Origin: Effusibacillus lacus | GTDB taxonomy: Bacteria; Bacillota; Bacilli; Tumebacillales; Effusibacillaceae | NCBI RefSeq assembly: GCF_002335525.1 | Contig: NZ_BDUF01000007.1 | Span: 1-64,000, forward strand | Direction: 5' to 3' | DNA length: 64,000 nt | Shown here: in pieces, positions 20,493-27,576 of the stretch | Numbering within the stretch: position 1 is the first letter of the stretch | Layout: every line of letters begins with the position of its first letter | The notes under the pieces: generated by a model | What the model saw: only the letters and a program-made list of their open reading frames with translations | What the model was told of the DNA's origin: nothing | Databases searched by the model: none | Position numbers and translations under genes: made by a program

Positions 20493-21455
20493 CTATCTTA
20501 CCATAAATACCCGCAGTATCATGGCAAGGCATAGAACGGCAGACCCAACGGCCACCCAATGGGACCAGTCCCAGTCTGCTTCGGTTCTATTGACCTGTTT
20601 GTGTACCCGGCCGGGAATCCCCTGGTGTGTCTTCCATCCTGAAGACTTCACGAATGAGACCGCCCGCAGCATCTCCGATGCATCCCGGTAATTCCCCCGC
20701 CAAGCCCGTTCAAGCACACCCTGCCAAGGTTGCATCTCTGGACTCTGTTGGAGCAATCGCCTGATTTTTCTAAACCCCCCCCTGCCAACGTCGATTCTTT
20801 GCGCTTCCGGCAAGAGCAACCGAAGCATCAACATGCCTGCGGCAAACAGGTCATATTGAATGTCCGCCCGTCGTGAACCCGCGTTCCAATAGGCCCTGTC
20901 ATACCATTCGGTATATTGCCGGATTCCTTCTCCAAACCGTGTGGCACCCCCAAAATCGACCAACCTCAACTCACCGCTCAACGGATTGACCAGCACATTT
21001 TCCGCTTTGAGGTCCCCGAATGCGTATCCCAAACGATGGAGCTGCCGCAAATAATTCAGTAATTGCTGAAACAGCCGTCCGATTTCCGATCTCCCTTTTT
21101 CCCGGACGTAGGAAGTTATCGGAATCCCAGGGATATACTCCATCGTGTAAAAATGAACAGGCTTCCCGCCATCTCCGGGAAAATCGTCAAGATCATAAAC
21201 AAAAGGGCCCAGGCGACTGCCTTGGACCGAGTTTTCAACACCGTTTTGCTGTTGTGCCTGAAGTTGCCGCAGCAGTCGGTACTCAAGCGCCACTCCCGCA
21301 GCGTCACGAGAAATCTTAATGGCATATTGGCGGTCATTCTCCCCCACCAGATAAACCTTACCGTTTGCCCCGATTCCCAGGGACCGAATGATTCGATAGG
21401 ATCGACCGTTCCAGCGACCCGTTATGTTACACGACATAGCTGCGCGCTCTGCCAT
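20493..21455 (-). CDS. yabT: Membrane-anchored serine/threonine protein kinase (YabT-like)
   Basis: Hanks-type kinase, about 320 residues. The glycine-rich loop is LGIGANGKVYLV and the ATP lysine is in YAIKISRD. The catalytic loop reads FGDLKAENVLV (HRD replaced by FGD) and the metal loop is VDFGGAT. A single membrane helix lies at the extreme C-terminus, as in B. subtilis YabT, which acts in sporulation and DNA damage. The start is placed at ATG 21455 behind AAGGGG; ATG 21437 is possible. It overlaps yabS by 29 bp. Confidence 0.88.
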   Translation of the reverse strand: MAERAAMSCNITGRWNGRSYRIIRSLGIGANGKVYLVGENDRQYAIKISRDAAGVALEYRLLRQLQAQQQNGVENSVQGSRLGPFVYDLDDFPGDGGKPVHFYTMEYIPGIPITSYVREKGRSEIGRLFQQLLNYLRQLHRLGYAFGDLKAENVLVNPLSGELRLVDFGGATRFGEGIRQYTEWYDRAYWNAGSRRADIQYDLFAAGMLMLRLLLPEAQRIDVGRGGFRKIRRLLQQSPEMQPWQGVLERAWRGNYRDASEMLRAVSFVKSSGWKTHQGIPGRVHKQVNRTEADWDWSHWVAVGSAVLCLAMILRVFMVR

Positions 21456-22149
21456 CTTGCATCCCCTTTTCCCCCAGAAGCAGGCTGATGGCTTGTTCCA
21501 ACGCGGGACCCGTAGGTGTCCCGCCGGATGCCGACAATTCACTGCCAATGGCCGCCAGTCCCGGTTTTTCAGTGAAGTGAGACAGCACTCTTGCAGGATT
21601 GCCCGGTGCCGGGTAGGTCATTACCGCAATTTGATGCTCCCCCATTCTTGCATCCAAACCGATCTCCAGATCCCGGATGGCCTCTCTGACCTGCGGCAAC
21701 TTGTCCTTCATGCTGGCAGAGACATCCACGAGCAAGATCAGGCGAAGTTTCGCTTTCTCCCCCGCTTGATCAATCATGGAAGCAATTTCAACCCTCTTGA
21801 ATGGATGAATATCCTCCAGTTCCCTTCCAATCATCGTCTTCAGTTCCCTGTTGACCGCTTGCTGAATTGTCAATTGCATGGTATGCCGGGTCATCATCTG
21901 CATCGTCTGCGCCAATTGCTTTGCCTCCACGATTCGGCACACCCCCCCGCCTGCGGATGCGATTTCCGTTGCTTCCCGTTCGCCACCCGTTCCAAGAGCC
22001 CCTGCGTCAATGATTCCTATTACATTTACCGTGATGCCAGCCTTACGCGCAGTCTCTGCAGCCTGGACCGGATCACCGCCAATATTTGAACATCCGTCTG
22101 TTACCAACAATATCTGGTTAATTGTTACCTTTTCCCACATGTTTCTCAC
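21427..22149 (-). CDS. yabS: VWA-domain protein (YabS-like)
   Basis: 240 residues with two VWA-related stretches: QILLVTDGCSNIGGDP at the N-terminus and a metal-binding DxSxS motif in LLVDVSASMKDKLP (about residue 145). There are no signal peptide or membrane helices, so it is cytosolic. It lies between spoIIE and the kinase gene, as in B. subtilis, and overlaps the kinase, which suggests a joint function. The precise role is unknown. Confidence 0.85.
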   Translation of the reverse strand: MRNMWEKVTINQILLVTDGCSNIGGDPVQAAETARKAGITVNVIGIIDAGALGTGGEREATEIASAGGGVCRIVEAKQLAQTMQMMTRHTMQLTIQQAVNRELKTMIGRELEDIHPFKRVEIASMIDQAGEKAKLRLILLVDVSASMKDKLPQVREAIRDLEIGLDARMGEHQIAVMTYPAPGNPARVLSHFTEKPGLAAIGSELSASGGTPTGPALEQAISLLLGEKGMQDGRARSYVV

Positions 22150-22160
22150 TCCCCAAAACT

Positions 22161-22190
22161 TTTATTTCCAGTTTGTCCGGGGAGGTAGAC
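22161..22190 (-). promoter_or_regulatory. Possible SigF-type promoter for yabS-yabT
   Basis: Read on the minus strand: -35 GTCTA (4/5 to GYWTA), 16-bp spacer, -10 GGAAATAAA (8/9 to GGnRAnHTR). The predicted start lies only a few bases before the yabS ribosome-binding site. Spacing and context fit, but the match was made by eye. Confidence 0.33.
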
Positions 22191-22197
22191 TCTTAAA

Positions 22198-24747
22198 CTA
22201 GGAGAGTGTTGTTTTTTCAACTGCTCCCTGCAAAGGCACAGGAGCTCCGCCATTTTGTTTCCCGCGTTTGATTCGCTTCAAACCCGGAATTTTAATGGTT
22301 GCCCATTCAGGTTTGTACCTTTCAATCTTGGCAACCAGAACGGTCATGTCGTCTCCGATCTTCCCGTGATTCAGGCGAACGGCAAGTTCAACCAGCATGT
22401 CGGCTATCGCCTGCGGATCATCAGAGTCCATTCTTTCAATCTTCTTCTTAAACCAGTCCTCCTTGTCATTGACATGTTTTGGAGAATCGTAGATTCCATC
22501 CGACATCAGGATCAGAAGGTCGCCCACTTCCAATTCCGCTTCCACCGATTGAATATCAATGTCTTGCAGAATGCCGATGGGGACATTCTCCCCCTTAATG
22601 CTGGTAACATTGCGCCCCCTTTTTATAAATGAAGGAACGGAACCGATCTTCAAAAATTCGGTCTTGGCCGTAAACTGGTCAATCAGTGCCAAGTCGAGGG
22701 TCGTAAAGATCTCATCCTTCGAGCGCAGCAACAGGACCGAATTCACCGTCCTTATGGCCAGCTGTTCCTCAAAACCCGCTTTCAGGAGTTGCTGCAGCAA
22801 ACGTATGGCAGCACTTGACTCCTGCATGGCTCTTTCTCCGTTTCCCATCCCGTCGGACACGGCAACCGCGAATTTCCCGTTTCCAACATCCAGTGTTGTA
22901 TAGGAGTCCCCGCTCAAGATCTTTCCATCTTTGGCAGCTGATGTTACTGCCGTTTCCACATGGTACAGTTTGGCCGACCGGAAAAGGGCGGTCAGCCCCC
23001 CGTCCCCGTTTCCACTCTTGTTTTCCACTACAATATTCTCTCCGATAATTTCCGACAACAATGGAGCAATCAGTTTTTCACACTCGCTCATGTCGAAGGA
23101 CAAAGCCTGGGTGACTTCAATTTCCACCTTTCCTTCTTCCAGTGAAATGATATCAACCGAACGTATGGACAATCCCAACTGCTCAAGAGACGCCACAATC
23201 AGCTCTTCATGGTCGGCTGAAGCATGGTTTTCTTTCTGCAATTCCCTCGTCAGATCTTGCATGATGCCCGATACCCCGTTTAACTGAGCGGCTACCAGTT
23301 CCCTGCTTTCCTGGAGCCTCCCCTGCCAGGCCATGTCGCGCTTGATCGAATCGGACACATTGTACAGCACAGGGAGAACCTGGTCTGTTCGGACGCACTT
23401 TCGTTCAAAGCTTTCAGGCAGGTTCTCCTTGACCACCACCCCCTCCCGTTCAATAACTTCAACAGTTTCAAGAAACGCGTGGTAGGTCTGGTAAAACTCT
23501 TTGTCCCAACATTGATCCCGCTTGAAACAAGAGGTACAAACTTGCTTTGCCACAACATTCATCATTTTGTTCAGGGCTTCATCATGGCTGCGACGTCCAA
23601 TGGCGGAAAGCTGAGAGAATGTACGGGACAACTCCTGGAATACGCTGGAGATCTCCTTGATTCTCCCCGCCATTAGATCCCGTACCCTTCTGGCATAATC
23701 CTGTTGGGACAGGTAGTGTTGATGGGTTCCCGGAACATAGCGGGATACCTGCTCAATAAAAGATTTGGGGGTGAACAACAGCAGCAGGAATGCGGAGATG
23801 GTTTCCTGGGCAGCTGTCAGAACCTGTGGAAGCTCTTCCACATACACCGCCAGGATAGACGTTCCCAACAGAAACCCCAGGCCTGTCCCAACTTTTTTCG
23901 CATCCTTAAGCAATCCCCCCAATAATCCGGCAAACGCCAGCATCCCCACCTGAGATACGGCTGCCAGGCTTGCCATTGCCAGGATTATGCCGGTTACAAC
24001 GCCAACGCTCGCTCCTACTCCAGCCCCGCCTATCAAAGCAAACAGCATGATCAAATAACGGCTGAAGATGTTCTCAAAGGACATGGAACCCAATTGAATA
24101 CCCGTTAGTCCCGTTAAAACGGAGGCCATCAGGATGATTAAACAGAAAATCTCCTCATTGCGGAGTTCTTTTGCCCCGCGTTTGAAGGTGAAAACTGGCA
24201 GTGACTGGATAAAGATCAACGTCAGGACCATTGCCAGAAACCCTTCAATAAGTCCCATCACCAACGAATATCGGGTCATGTCGTCCAGTGCCAATGAAAT
24301 TCCAATCCTGGTTCCGGAATCCATTAGAAACACAATGAATGGCACCATGTTCAGGTTAAATGCCTTTCTGCGGGACAAGAGCTTGTGAAGCCCCAAGTAG
24401 AGCAGAAGCATTACAGCAAGGGACATTACATGGGATAAGTTGTGTATGGTCAATGCCCCTATCAGTAGCGCAATCATGATTTTGCCCGACATTCCTTTAC
24501 GGAGATGAAGCATTACAGCATAAAGCGCGAGTGCAAACGGCGAAATCTCCCCGAGGATTTCAGCCCTTCCAAGGAAGAATGCCATTATCACCAGTACAAC
24601 CGATGATTTCAAGCCTGTTTTATGTTCCCACGTCTTTCTGAAGCTTGTCCACCTTGTAAACTTCTCTTGCAATCCCGGGGCGATTTGGACTCCCCCATCA
24701 CCTGCTTGGACTCCCGCCGGCTGCGACTGCCAAAACCTTTTCCACAT
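22198..24747 (-). CDS. spoIIE: Stage II sporulation protein E (PP2C phosphatase)
   Basis: Septum-localised phosphatase that dephosphorylates SpoIIAA and so activates SigF in the forespore; it also interacts with FtsZ. About 849 residues: roughly ten membrane segments (about 45-330), a central regulatory region, and a C-terminal PP2C domain with SDGMGNGERA (about 628), LMSDGIYD and DDMTVLVAKI. The start is ATG 24747 behind GGGGGA; an upstream ATG at 24783 overlaps the promoter -10. The central cysteine pair CTSCFKRDQC is present. Confidence 0.97.
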   Translation of the reverse strand: MWKRFWQSQPAGVQAGDGGVQIAPGLQEKFTRWTSFRKTWEHKTGLKSSVVLVIMAFFLGRAEILGEISPFALALYAVMLHLRKGMSGKIMIALLIGALTIHNLSHVMSLAVMLLLYLGLHKLLSRRKAFNLNMVPFIVFLMDSGTRIGISLALDDMTRYSLVMGLIEGFLAMVLTLIFIQSLPVFTFKRGAKELRNEEIFCLIILMASVLTGLTGIQLGSMSFENIFSRYLIMLFALIGGAGVGASVGVVTGIILAMASLAAVSQVGMLAFAGLLGGLLKDAKKVGTGLGFLLGTSILAVYVEELPQVLTAAQETISAFLLLLFTPKSFIEQVSRYVPGTHQHYLSQQDYARRVRDLMAGRIKEISSVFQELSRTFSQLSAIGRRSHDEALNKMMNVVAKQVCTSCFKRDQCWDKEFYQTYHAFLETVEVIEREGVVVKENLPESFERKCVRTDQVLPVLYNVSDSIKRDMAWQGRLQESRELVAAQLNGVSGIMQDLTRELQKENHASADHEELIVASLEQLGLSIRSVDIISLEEGKVEIEVTQALSFDMSECEKLIAPLLSEIIGENIVVENKSGNGDGGLTALFRSAKLYHVETAVTSAAKDGKILSGDSYTTLDVGNGKFAVAVSDGMGNGERAMQESSAAIRLLQQLLKAGFEEQLAIRTVNSVLLLRSKDEIFTTLDLALIDQFTAKTEFLKIGSVPSFIKRGRNVTSIKGENVPIGILQDIDIQSVEAELEVGDLLILMSDGIYDSPKHVNDKEDWFKKKIERMDSDDPQAIADMLVELAVRLNHGKIGDDMTVLVAKIERYKPEWATIKIPGLKRIKRGKQNGGAPVPLQGAVEKTTLS

Positions 24748-24781
24748 TCTGATTCCCCCGATTCCCGATTTAAGTAGGGCC

Positions 24782-24814
24782 ATTATAGCAGGGCTCTTTT
24801 ACAAAGTTTGTCGG
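24782..24814 (-). promoter_or_regulatory. spoIIE promoter, sigma-A type with 21-bp spacer
   Basis: Read on the minus strand: -10 TATAAT (6/6) at 24782-24787, spacer of 21 bp, -35 CCGACA (4/6) at 24809-24814. The B. subtilis spoIIE promoter is known for a 21-bp spacing and Spo0A dependence. The -35 region is covered by a Spo0A-like box. Confidence 0.6.
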
Positions 24815-24848
24815 AATCCGCTGATTTTACAGCATTTTTTCCGACAAA
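24807..24848. promoter_or_regulatory. Pair of Spo0A-like boxes upstream of spoIIE
   Basis: TTTGTCGGAA at 24807-24816 (plus strand) and its inverted copy TTCCGACAAA at 24839-24848. Each differs from the 0A box TTTGTCGAA by one inserted G. The first overlaps the -35 of the spoIIE promoter and the second lies upstream of it. Confidence 0.45.
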
Positions 24849-24980
24849 GAACAGCCAAATCCGCCGTCATTACTCAAGAATTAATTCCTGTTTAAGTTGC
24901 AAAAGGCCCTGCATATGGCGGTTCCCCACTCGATCCCTTGAAAATCAGGCATTTCGCCGGTGCTGAAACAAGGCTGAACC

Positions 24981-25007
24981 TGTCGAAACCTTTTTTGGAC
25001 TGTCGAC
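24981..25007 (+). promoter_or_regulatory. Possible Spo0A boxes before the deaminase gene
   Basis: An exact TGTCGAA at 24981-24987 and TGTCGAC (inside the palindrome CTGTCGACAG) at 25001-25007, 20 bp apart. They lie 58-84 bp before the deaminase start and about 200 bp before the spoIIE promoter. Seven-base motifs alone are weak evidence. Confidence 0.3.
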
Positions 25008-25064
25008 AGGATCAGTGAAAATCTGTATCGTAGAAAGTAACAAACTGATAAGGGGCAAACAGGA

Positions 25065-25556
25065 ATGCGGCCAATCAAATATTCTATCTACATGAAGATT
25101 GCGGAAGAGCTTTCTCGTGCTTCCACCTGCCGCGTACATGTCGGCTGCGTGGTGGTTGGAAGGGACGGAGTGATCCACGGGCTGGGCTACAACGGTTCGT
25201 TGCCGGGCCACCCGCACTGTGAAGATGTGGGGTGTGACTTTGACGAGCATGGACATTGCAAAGCTACGCTGCATGCGGAACGGAATGCATTGCGGCGTGC
25301 GGCTGACAAAGCTCGTAACGGGATCGCATTTGTCACTCATTTTCCATGCCCTGATTGTGCCAAGGAACTGGTGGATTACGGAATATCCGCAGTGATTTAT
25401 AAAAACGACTACCGGCGAAGCCCCATCTCTATAAGAATCTTGGAACGGTCCGGCATGCAAGTTGTGGCGTTTGACGACGCATGCGATGGAGACTGGCGGA
25501 AACTTGAGGAAGATATTGGTTGGCGAACAAGCCCGTCTGGAGGTGAACAACCGTGA
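25065..25556 (+). CDS. Deoxycytidylate deaminase family protein
   Basis: Zinc enzyme expected to deaminate dCMP to dUMP. The 163 residues include GYNGSLPGHPHC (family substrate loop), zinc ligands in LHAERNAL (about 68-75) and PCPDC (about 93-97). The start follows AAGGGG by 9 nt. It is translationally coupled to a MazG-like gene (GTGA overlap). Both lie on the plus strand in an insert between spoIIE and yabR that B. subtilis lacks. It could also act on a modified or free deoxycytidine substrate. Confidence 0.88.
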   Translation: MRPIKYSIYMKIAEELSRASTCRVHVGCVVVGRDGVIHGLGYNGSLPGHPHCEDVGCDFDEHGHCKATLHAERNALRRAADKARNGIAFVTHFPCPDCAKELVDYGISAVIYKNDYRRSPISIRILERSGMQVVAFDDACDGDWRKLEEDIGWRTSPSGGEQP

Positions 25557-25867
25557 AGACCTCGAATATGAAGACAATCACCCTGCCGCGGTTGAACAAG
25601 TTGAGTCCGACTCTCGAATCCACCGCTTTGAAACTGTTGGAAGAAGCAGGCGAGCTTGCACAAGCCATTGGCAAGTTCAGGAATCTGTCAGGGGAAGCCA
25701 ACGAGGTAAACGAAGGCGTCATGGAGAGAATTGCCAGTGAACTTGCCGATACCGCACAAACTTGCATTACCATGATGTATGTTCTCGAGGAAAAATACGG
25801 GGTAGATATCGATAAAGTCTTGCAGGAGCATATCAAAAAACTGCGAAGTAAGGGCTACTGCGACTAG
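25553..25867 (+). CDS. MazG-like nucleotide pyrophosphohydrolase
   Basis: A 104-residue all-helical protein with the metal-binding EExxE...ExxD arrangement (LLEEAGELAQAI about 27-38, ELADTAQT about 62-69). Members hydrolyse (d)NTPs to monophosphates; which substrate is not clear. The start is GTG 25553, with GGAGGTG just upstream, overlapping the deaminase stop. The pair dCMP deaminase plus NTP pyrophosphatase suggests control of the pyrimidine deoxynucleotide pool. Confidence 0.8.
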   Translation: MKTSNMKTITLPRLNKLSPTLESTALKLLEEAGELAQAIGKFRNLSGEANEVNEGVMERIASELADTAQTCITMMYVLEEKYGVDIDKVLQEHIKKLRSKGYCD

Positions 25868-25894
25868 CAAATCCGTCAAATTGAAGGTACGTGG

Positions 25895-25923
25895 GTACAT
25901 TTTCCCCGTTTGGTGCGTATACT
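25895..25923 (+). promoter_or_regulatory. SigE-like promoter for cmpA
   Basis: -35 GTACATT (5/7 to KMATATT), 14-bp spacer, -10 CGTATACT (7/8 to CATAHAMT). It lies 33 bp before the cmpA start. Mother-cell SigE control is known for cmpA in B. subtilis. Confidence 0.5.
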
Positions 25924-25956
25924 AGAGCACCAGCCCAGTTGCGAGGGGGGAAAGAC

Positions 25957-26073
25957 ATGCCCAGTTGGCTTCGGAACCAACTGCAACGTGCCTTTCGCGA
26001 GCACGACAAGCATTCTGTCATTATGTTGAACAGGGTGTTTTTCAAATACAGAAAAAATGCAAATGCAATGTAA
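25957..26073 (+). CDS. cmpA: Cortex morphogenetic protein CmpA-like
   Basis: A 38-residue protein with the pattern MPxWLxxQxQxAFxExD followed by LN and YRK, the same layout as the 37-residue B. subtilis CmpA, which works in the mother cell with ClpXP to clear defective SpoIVA and so couples coat to cortex assembly. The start ATG follows a strong AGGGGGG site by a few bases. A SigE-like promoter precedes it. Identification rests on remembered family pattern and length; a profile search would settle it. Confidence 0.75.
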   Translation: MPSWLRNQLQRAFREHDKHSVIMLNRVFFKYRKNANAM

Positions 26074-26106
26074 TCCTTGCTGCACAGAATTGTCATTGAT
26101 TTTTCT

Positions 26107-26135
26107 TTGACAGCCTTTCAATTCAAGTCTATAAT
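26107..26135 (+). promoter_or_regulatory. Perfect-consensus sigma-A promoter for a small membrane protein gene
   Basis: TTGACA, 17-bp spacer, TATAAT: both hexamers match consensus exactly at the optimal spacing. It lies 50 bp before the start of a 63-codon gene. Confidence 0.8.
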
Positions 26136-26184
26136 TGAATCAATCTGTGCATTCGTGGATACATTGGATTTGAGGTGAATTTGT

Positions 26185-26376
26185 ATGCCAACTTATACAC
26201 ACCCTGTATTGACTGGTATTGTTCTTCTGATCTTCGCGATCATGGCATTTCCTCCGATGCTGTCCTTGGCTCGCGAACGCCGGTTCTTTCTGGCAGGATT
26301 GATGTTCGTCACATTTGGAGTGTTTCTCGCGTCCGGAATTATTTCCTTTACTGTGGACCCGATTGTGAATCCGTAG
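26185..26376 (+). CDS. Small membrane protein of unknown function (63 aa)
   Basis: Two hydrophobic segments (about 8-28 and 37-55) separated by a short basic loop (LARERRFF), so a helical hairpin in the membrane is likely. The ribosome-binding site GAGGTG is well placed. A perfect sigma-A promoter precedes it and a strong bidirectional hairpin follows. I do not recognise the family. The expression signals argue that it is a real and well-transcribed gene. Confidence 0.75.
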   Translation: MPTYTHPVLTGIVLLIFAIMAFPPMLSLARERRFFLAGLMFVTFGVFLASGIISFTVDPIVNP

Positions 26377-26383
26377 TCAAAAC

Positions 26384-26416
26384 AAGAGCTTCCCGTTTCG
26401 GATACGGGAAGCTCTT
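26384..26416. terminator. Bidirectional terminator between two convergent small genes
   Basis: A perfect 13-bp stem (AAGAGCTTCCCGT/ACGGGAAGCTCTT) with a 7-nt loop. The plus side continues TCATTTT and the minus side GTTTTG. It abuts the stop codon of the minus-strand gene. Confidence 0.85.
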
Positions 26417-26536
26417 TCATTTTGCCTTCTCCTTGTCTCTTCTTCTGTAGTTTGCAATCATCCACCAAGCAGGAAACGCCAACAAAGCAAGAACTGCAAC
26501 AGCAATTCCGATATATGACCACACGATTGGGTGCAT
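26417..26536 (-). CDS. Very small single-pass membrane protein (39 aa)
   Basis: The reading frame begins MHPIVWSYIGIAVAVLALLA, gives one membrane helix (about 5-28) and ends in a strongly basic tail (YRRRDKEKAK), predicting a cytosolic C-terminus. GGAGGG lies 11 nt upstream of the ATG and the stop codon touches a strong terminator. An overlapping longer frame on the same strand lacks protein-like composition. Function unknown; no family recognised. Confidence 0.6.
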   Translation of the reverse strand: MHPIVWSYIGIAVAVLALLAFPAWWMIANYRRRDKEKAK

Positions 26537-26623
26537 TTTACTGGCCGCCCTCCAATTAAGGTGAAAAGTGCTTCCCTATCCTAGTGTTTCTTCCTTTCAG
26601 CAAAACATGCACCCAGTAAAATA

Positions 26624-26643
26624 GCATTCCGTCTCCGGAATGC
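26624..26643 (-). terminator. Terminator after yabR
   Basis: Minus strand: GCATTCCG/CGGAATGC stem with a 4-nt loop, followed by TATTTTACT, 20 bp past the yabR stop. Confidence 0.7.
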
Positions 26644-26663
26644 CTGAGCTTGCAAAAATCCAA

Positions 26664-27116
26664 TTATCCTCTGCGTCCGCCGCGCCCACCACGCTTGCTT
26701 TCGCTTCGCTTAAGAGCCAACAGTCGATCCTCGCTCTCCTTCAAAAACTTGGAAAGCTTGTCTTCAAAACTCTTCTCGGGCTTGCGGTGTCCCCGGTCAC
26801 GAGAAGCACGTTCAAAGTTTCTTCCGCCAGACTCAAAGCGGTCTCCCCGTTGGCGTGGAGCCCCAACAGGTTCCACCGGTTTGTCAACCGCCTGGCGGAT
26901 TGACAATCCGATCTTTCCGTCCTTATCGACGTTCAACACTTTGACCGTTACTGTATCATTGACCTTAAGATGCTCGTTTATATCTTTTACATAAGAATCG
27001 GCGATCTCCGAAATGTGCACCAAGCCGGTGACACCTCCGGGTAGCAGCACAAACGCTCCAAAATGAGTAATTCCCGTAACCTTGCCCTCAAGTTTGCTGC
27101 CCAATTCGATCGACAT
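26664..27116 (-). CDS. yabR: S1 domain RNA-binding protein YabR
   Basis: 150 residues: an N-terminal S1 OB-fold (about 4-75, GSKLEGKVTGITHFGAFVLL, GLVHISEI, DKDGKIGLSIRQA) and a long basic Arg/Gly-rich tail ending GGRGGRRG. Such tails bind RNA without strict sequence preference. It follows divIC, as in B. subtilis, where the product is a general-stress-protein-13-type RNA-binding protein of unclear role. Confidence 0.92.
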   Translation of the reverse strand: MSIELGSKLEGKVTGITHFGAFVLLPGGVTGLVHISEIADSYVKDINEHLKVNDTVTVKVLNVDKDGKIGLSIRQAVDKPVEPVGAPRQRGDRFESGGRNFERASRDRGHRKPEKSFEDKLSKFLKESEDRLLALKRSESKRGGRGGRRG

Positions 27117-27197
27117 GAAAAAAAAGCTCCCCCTTAAAATTGAAAACCATTTACCATTTCAAATTATATGCGACTGCCGGAAAAAGTGTCAAGAAGG

Positions 27198-27563
27198 CTA
27201 TTCTCCGGGTTTGAATATAATTTCGCCTTGCTTAATCATATTATAGTATTTACGTGCAAGCCGGGCGATATAAGAATCGTCCTGCAAGTTTGTGTATTGT
27301 GTCATTAACTGCTGTTCCTGTTGTTGAAGTTCCGTCAATTGCCGGCTCAGTTGTTCCTGTTCATTCTTCAGTCGCGACTGGTTGGGCATTATCACAAAAA
27401 CAAAAGTGTAGATCGCCCATAAGGAAAAGCCGACCAGAAAGAGCGTCCTAAAGCGGAACTTCTTTTTCCTTCCAGATTCCGCTTGAGAAGCGGGGCGCCC
27501 TTGAGCCGGAGATACATAGACGATATTTGATTGTCCGGTCTTGGAATATCGGGATTTTCTCAT
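27198..27563 (-). CDS. divIC: Cell division protein DivIC (FtsB family)
   Basis: 121 residues: a basic cytosolic N-terminus, one membrane helix (about 38-58, TLFLVGFSLWAIYTFVFVI), then an extracellular coiled coil rich in Gln and Leu (NEQEQLSRQLTELQQQEQQL). It joins FtsL and DivIB in the divisome. The start ATG 27563 has AGGTGA upstream and nearly touches the yabQ stop. The yabP-yabQ-divIC-yabR order is that of B. subtilis. Confidence 0.93.
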   Translation of the reverse strand: MRKSRYSKTGQSNIVYVSPAQGRPASQAESGRKKKFRFRTLFLVGFSLWAIYTFVFVIMPNQSRLKNEQEQLSRQLTELQQQEQQLMTQYTNLQDDSYIARLARKYYNMIKQGEIIFKPGE

Positions 27564-27576
27564 CAAATCACCTGAG

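Noticed and set aside
21437-21437. Later ATG as the yabT start
   Set aside because: Not excluded, but the ATG 18 bp upstream has the better ribosome-binding site, so the longer form was used.
24945-25577. 210-codon minus-strand frame over the deaminase gene
   Set aside because: The plus-strand frame has the zinc motifs HAE and PCPDC and a ribosome-binding site; the minus frame has none.
26193-26522. 109-codon minus-strand frame across the two small membrane genes
   Set aside because: It runs through a strong terminator and the coding phases on both sides; protein composition is not credible. The 39-codon frame in another phase was kept instead.
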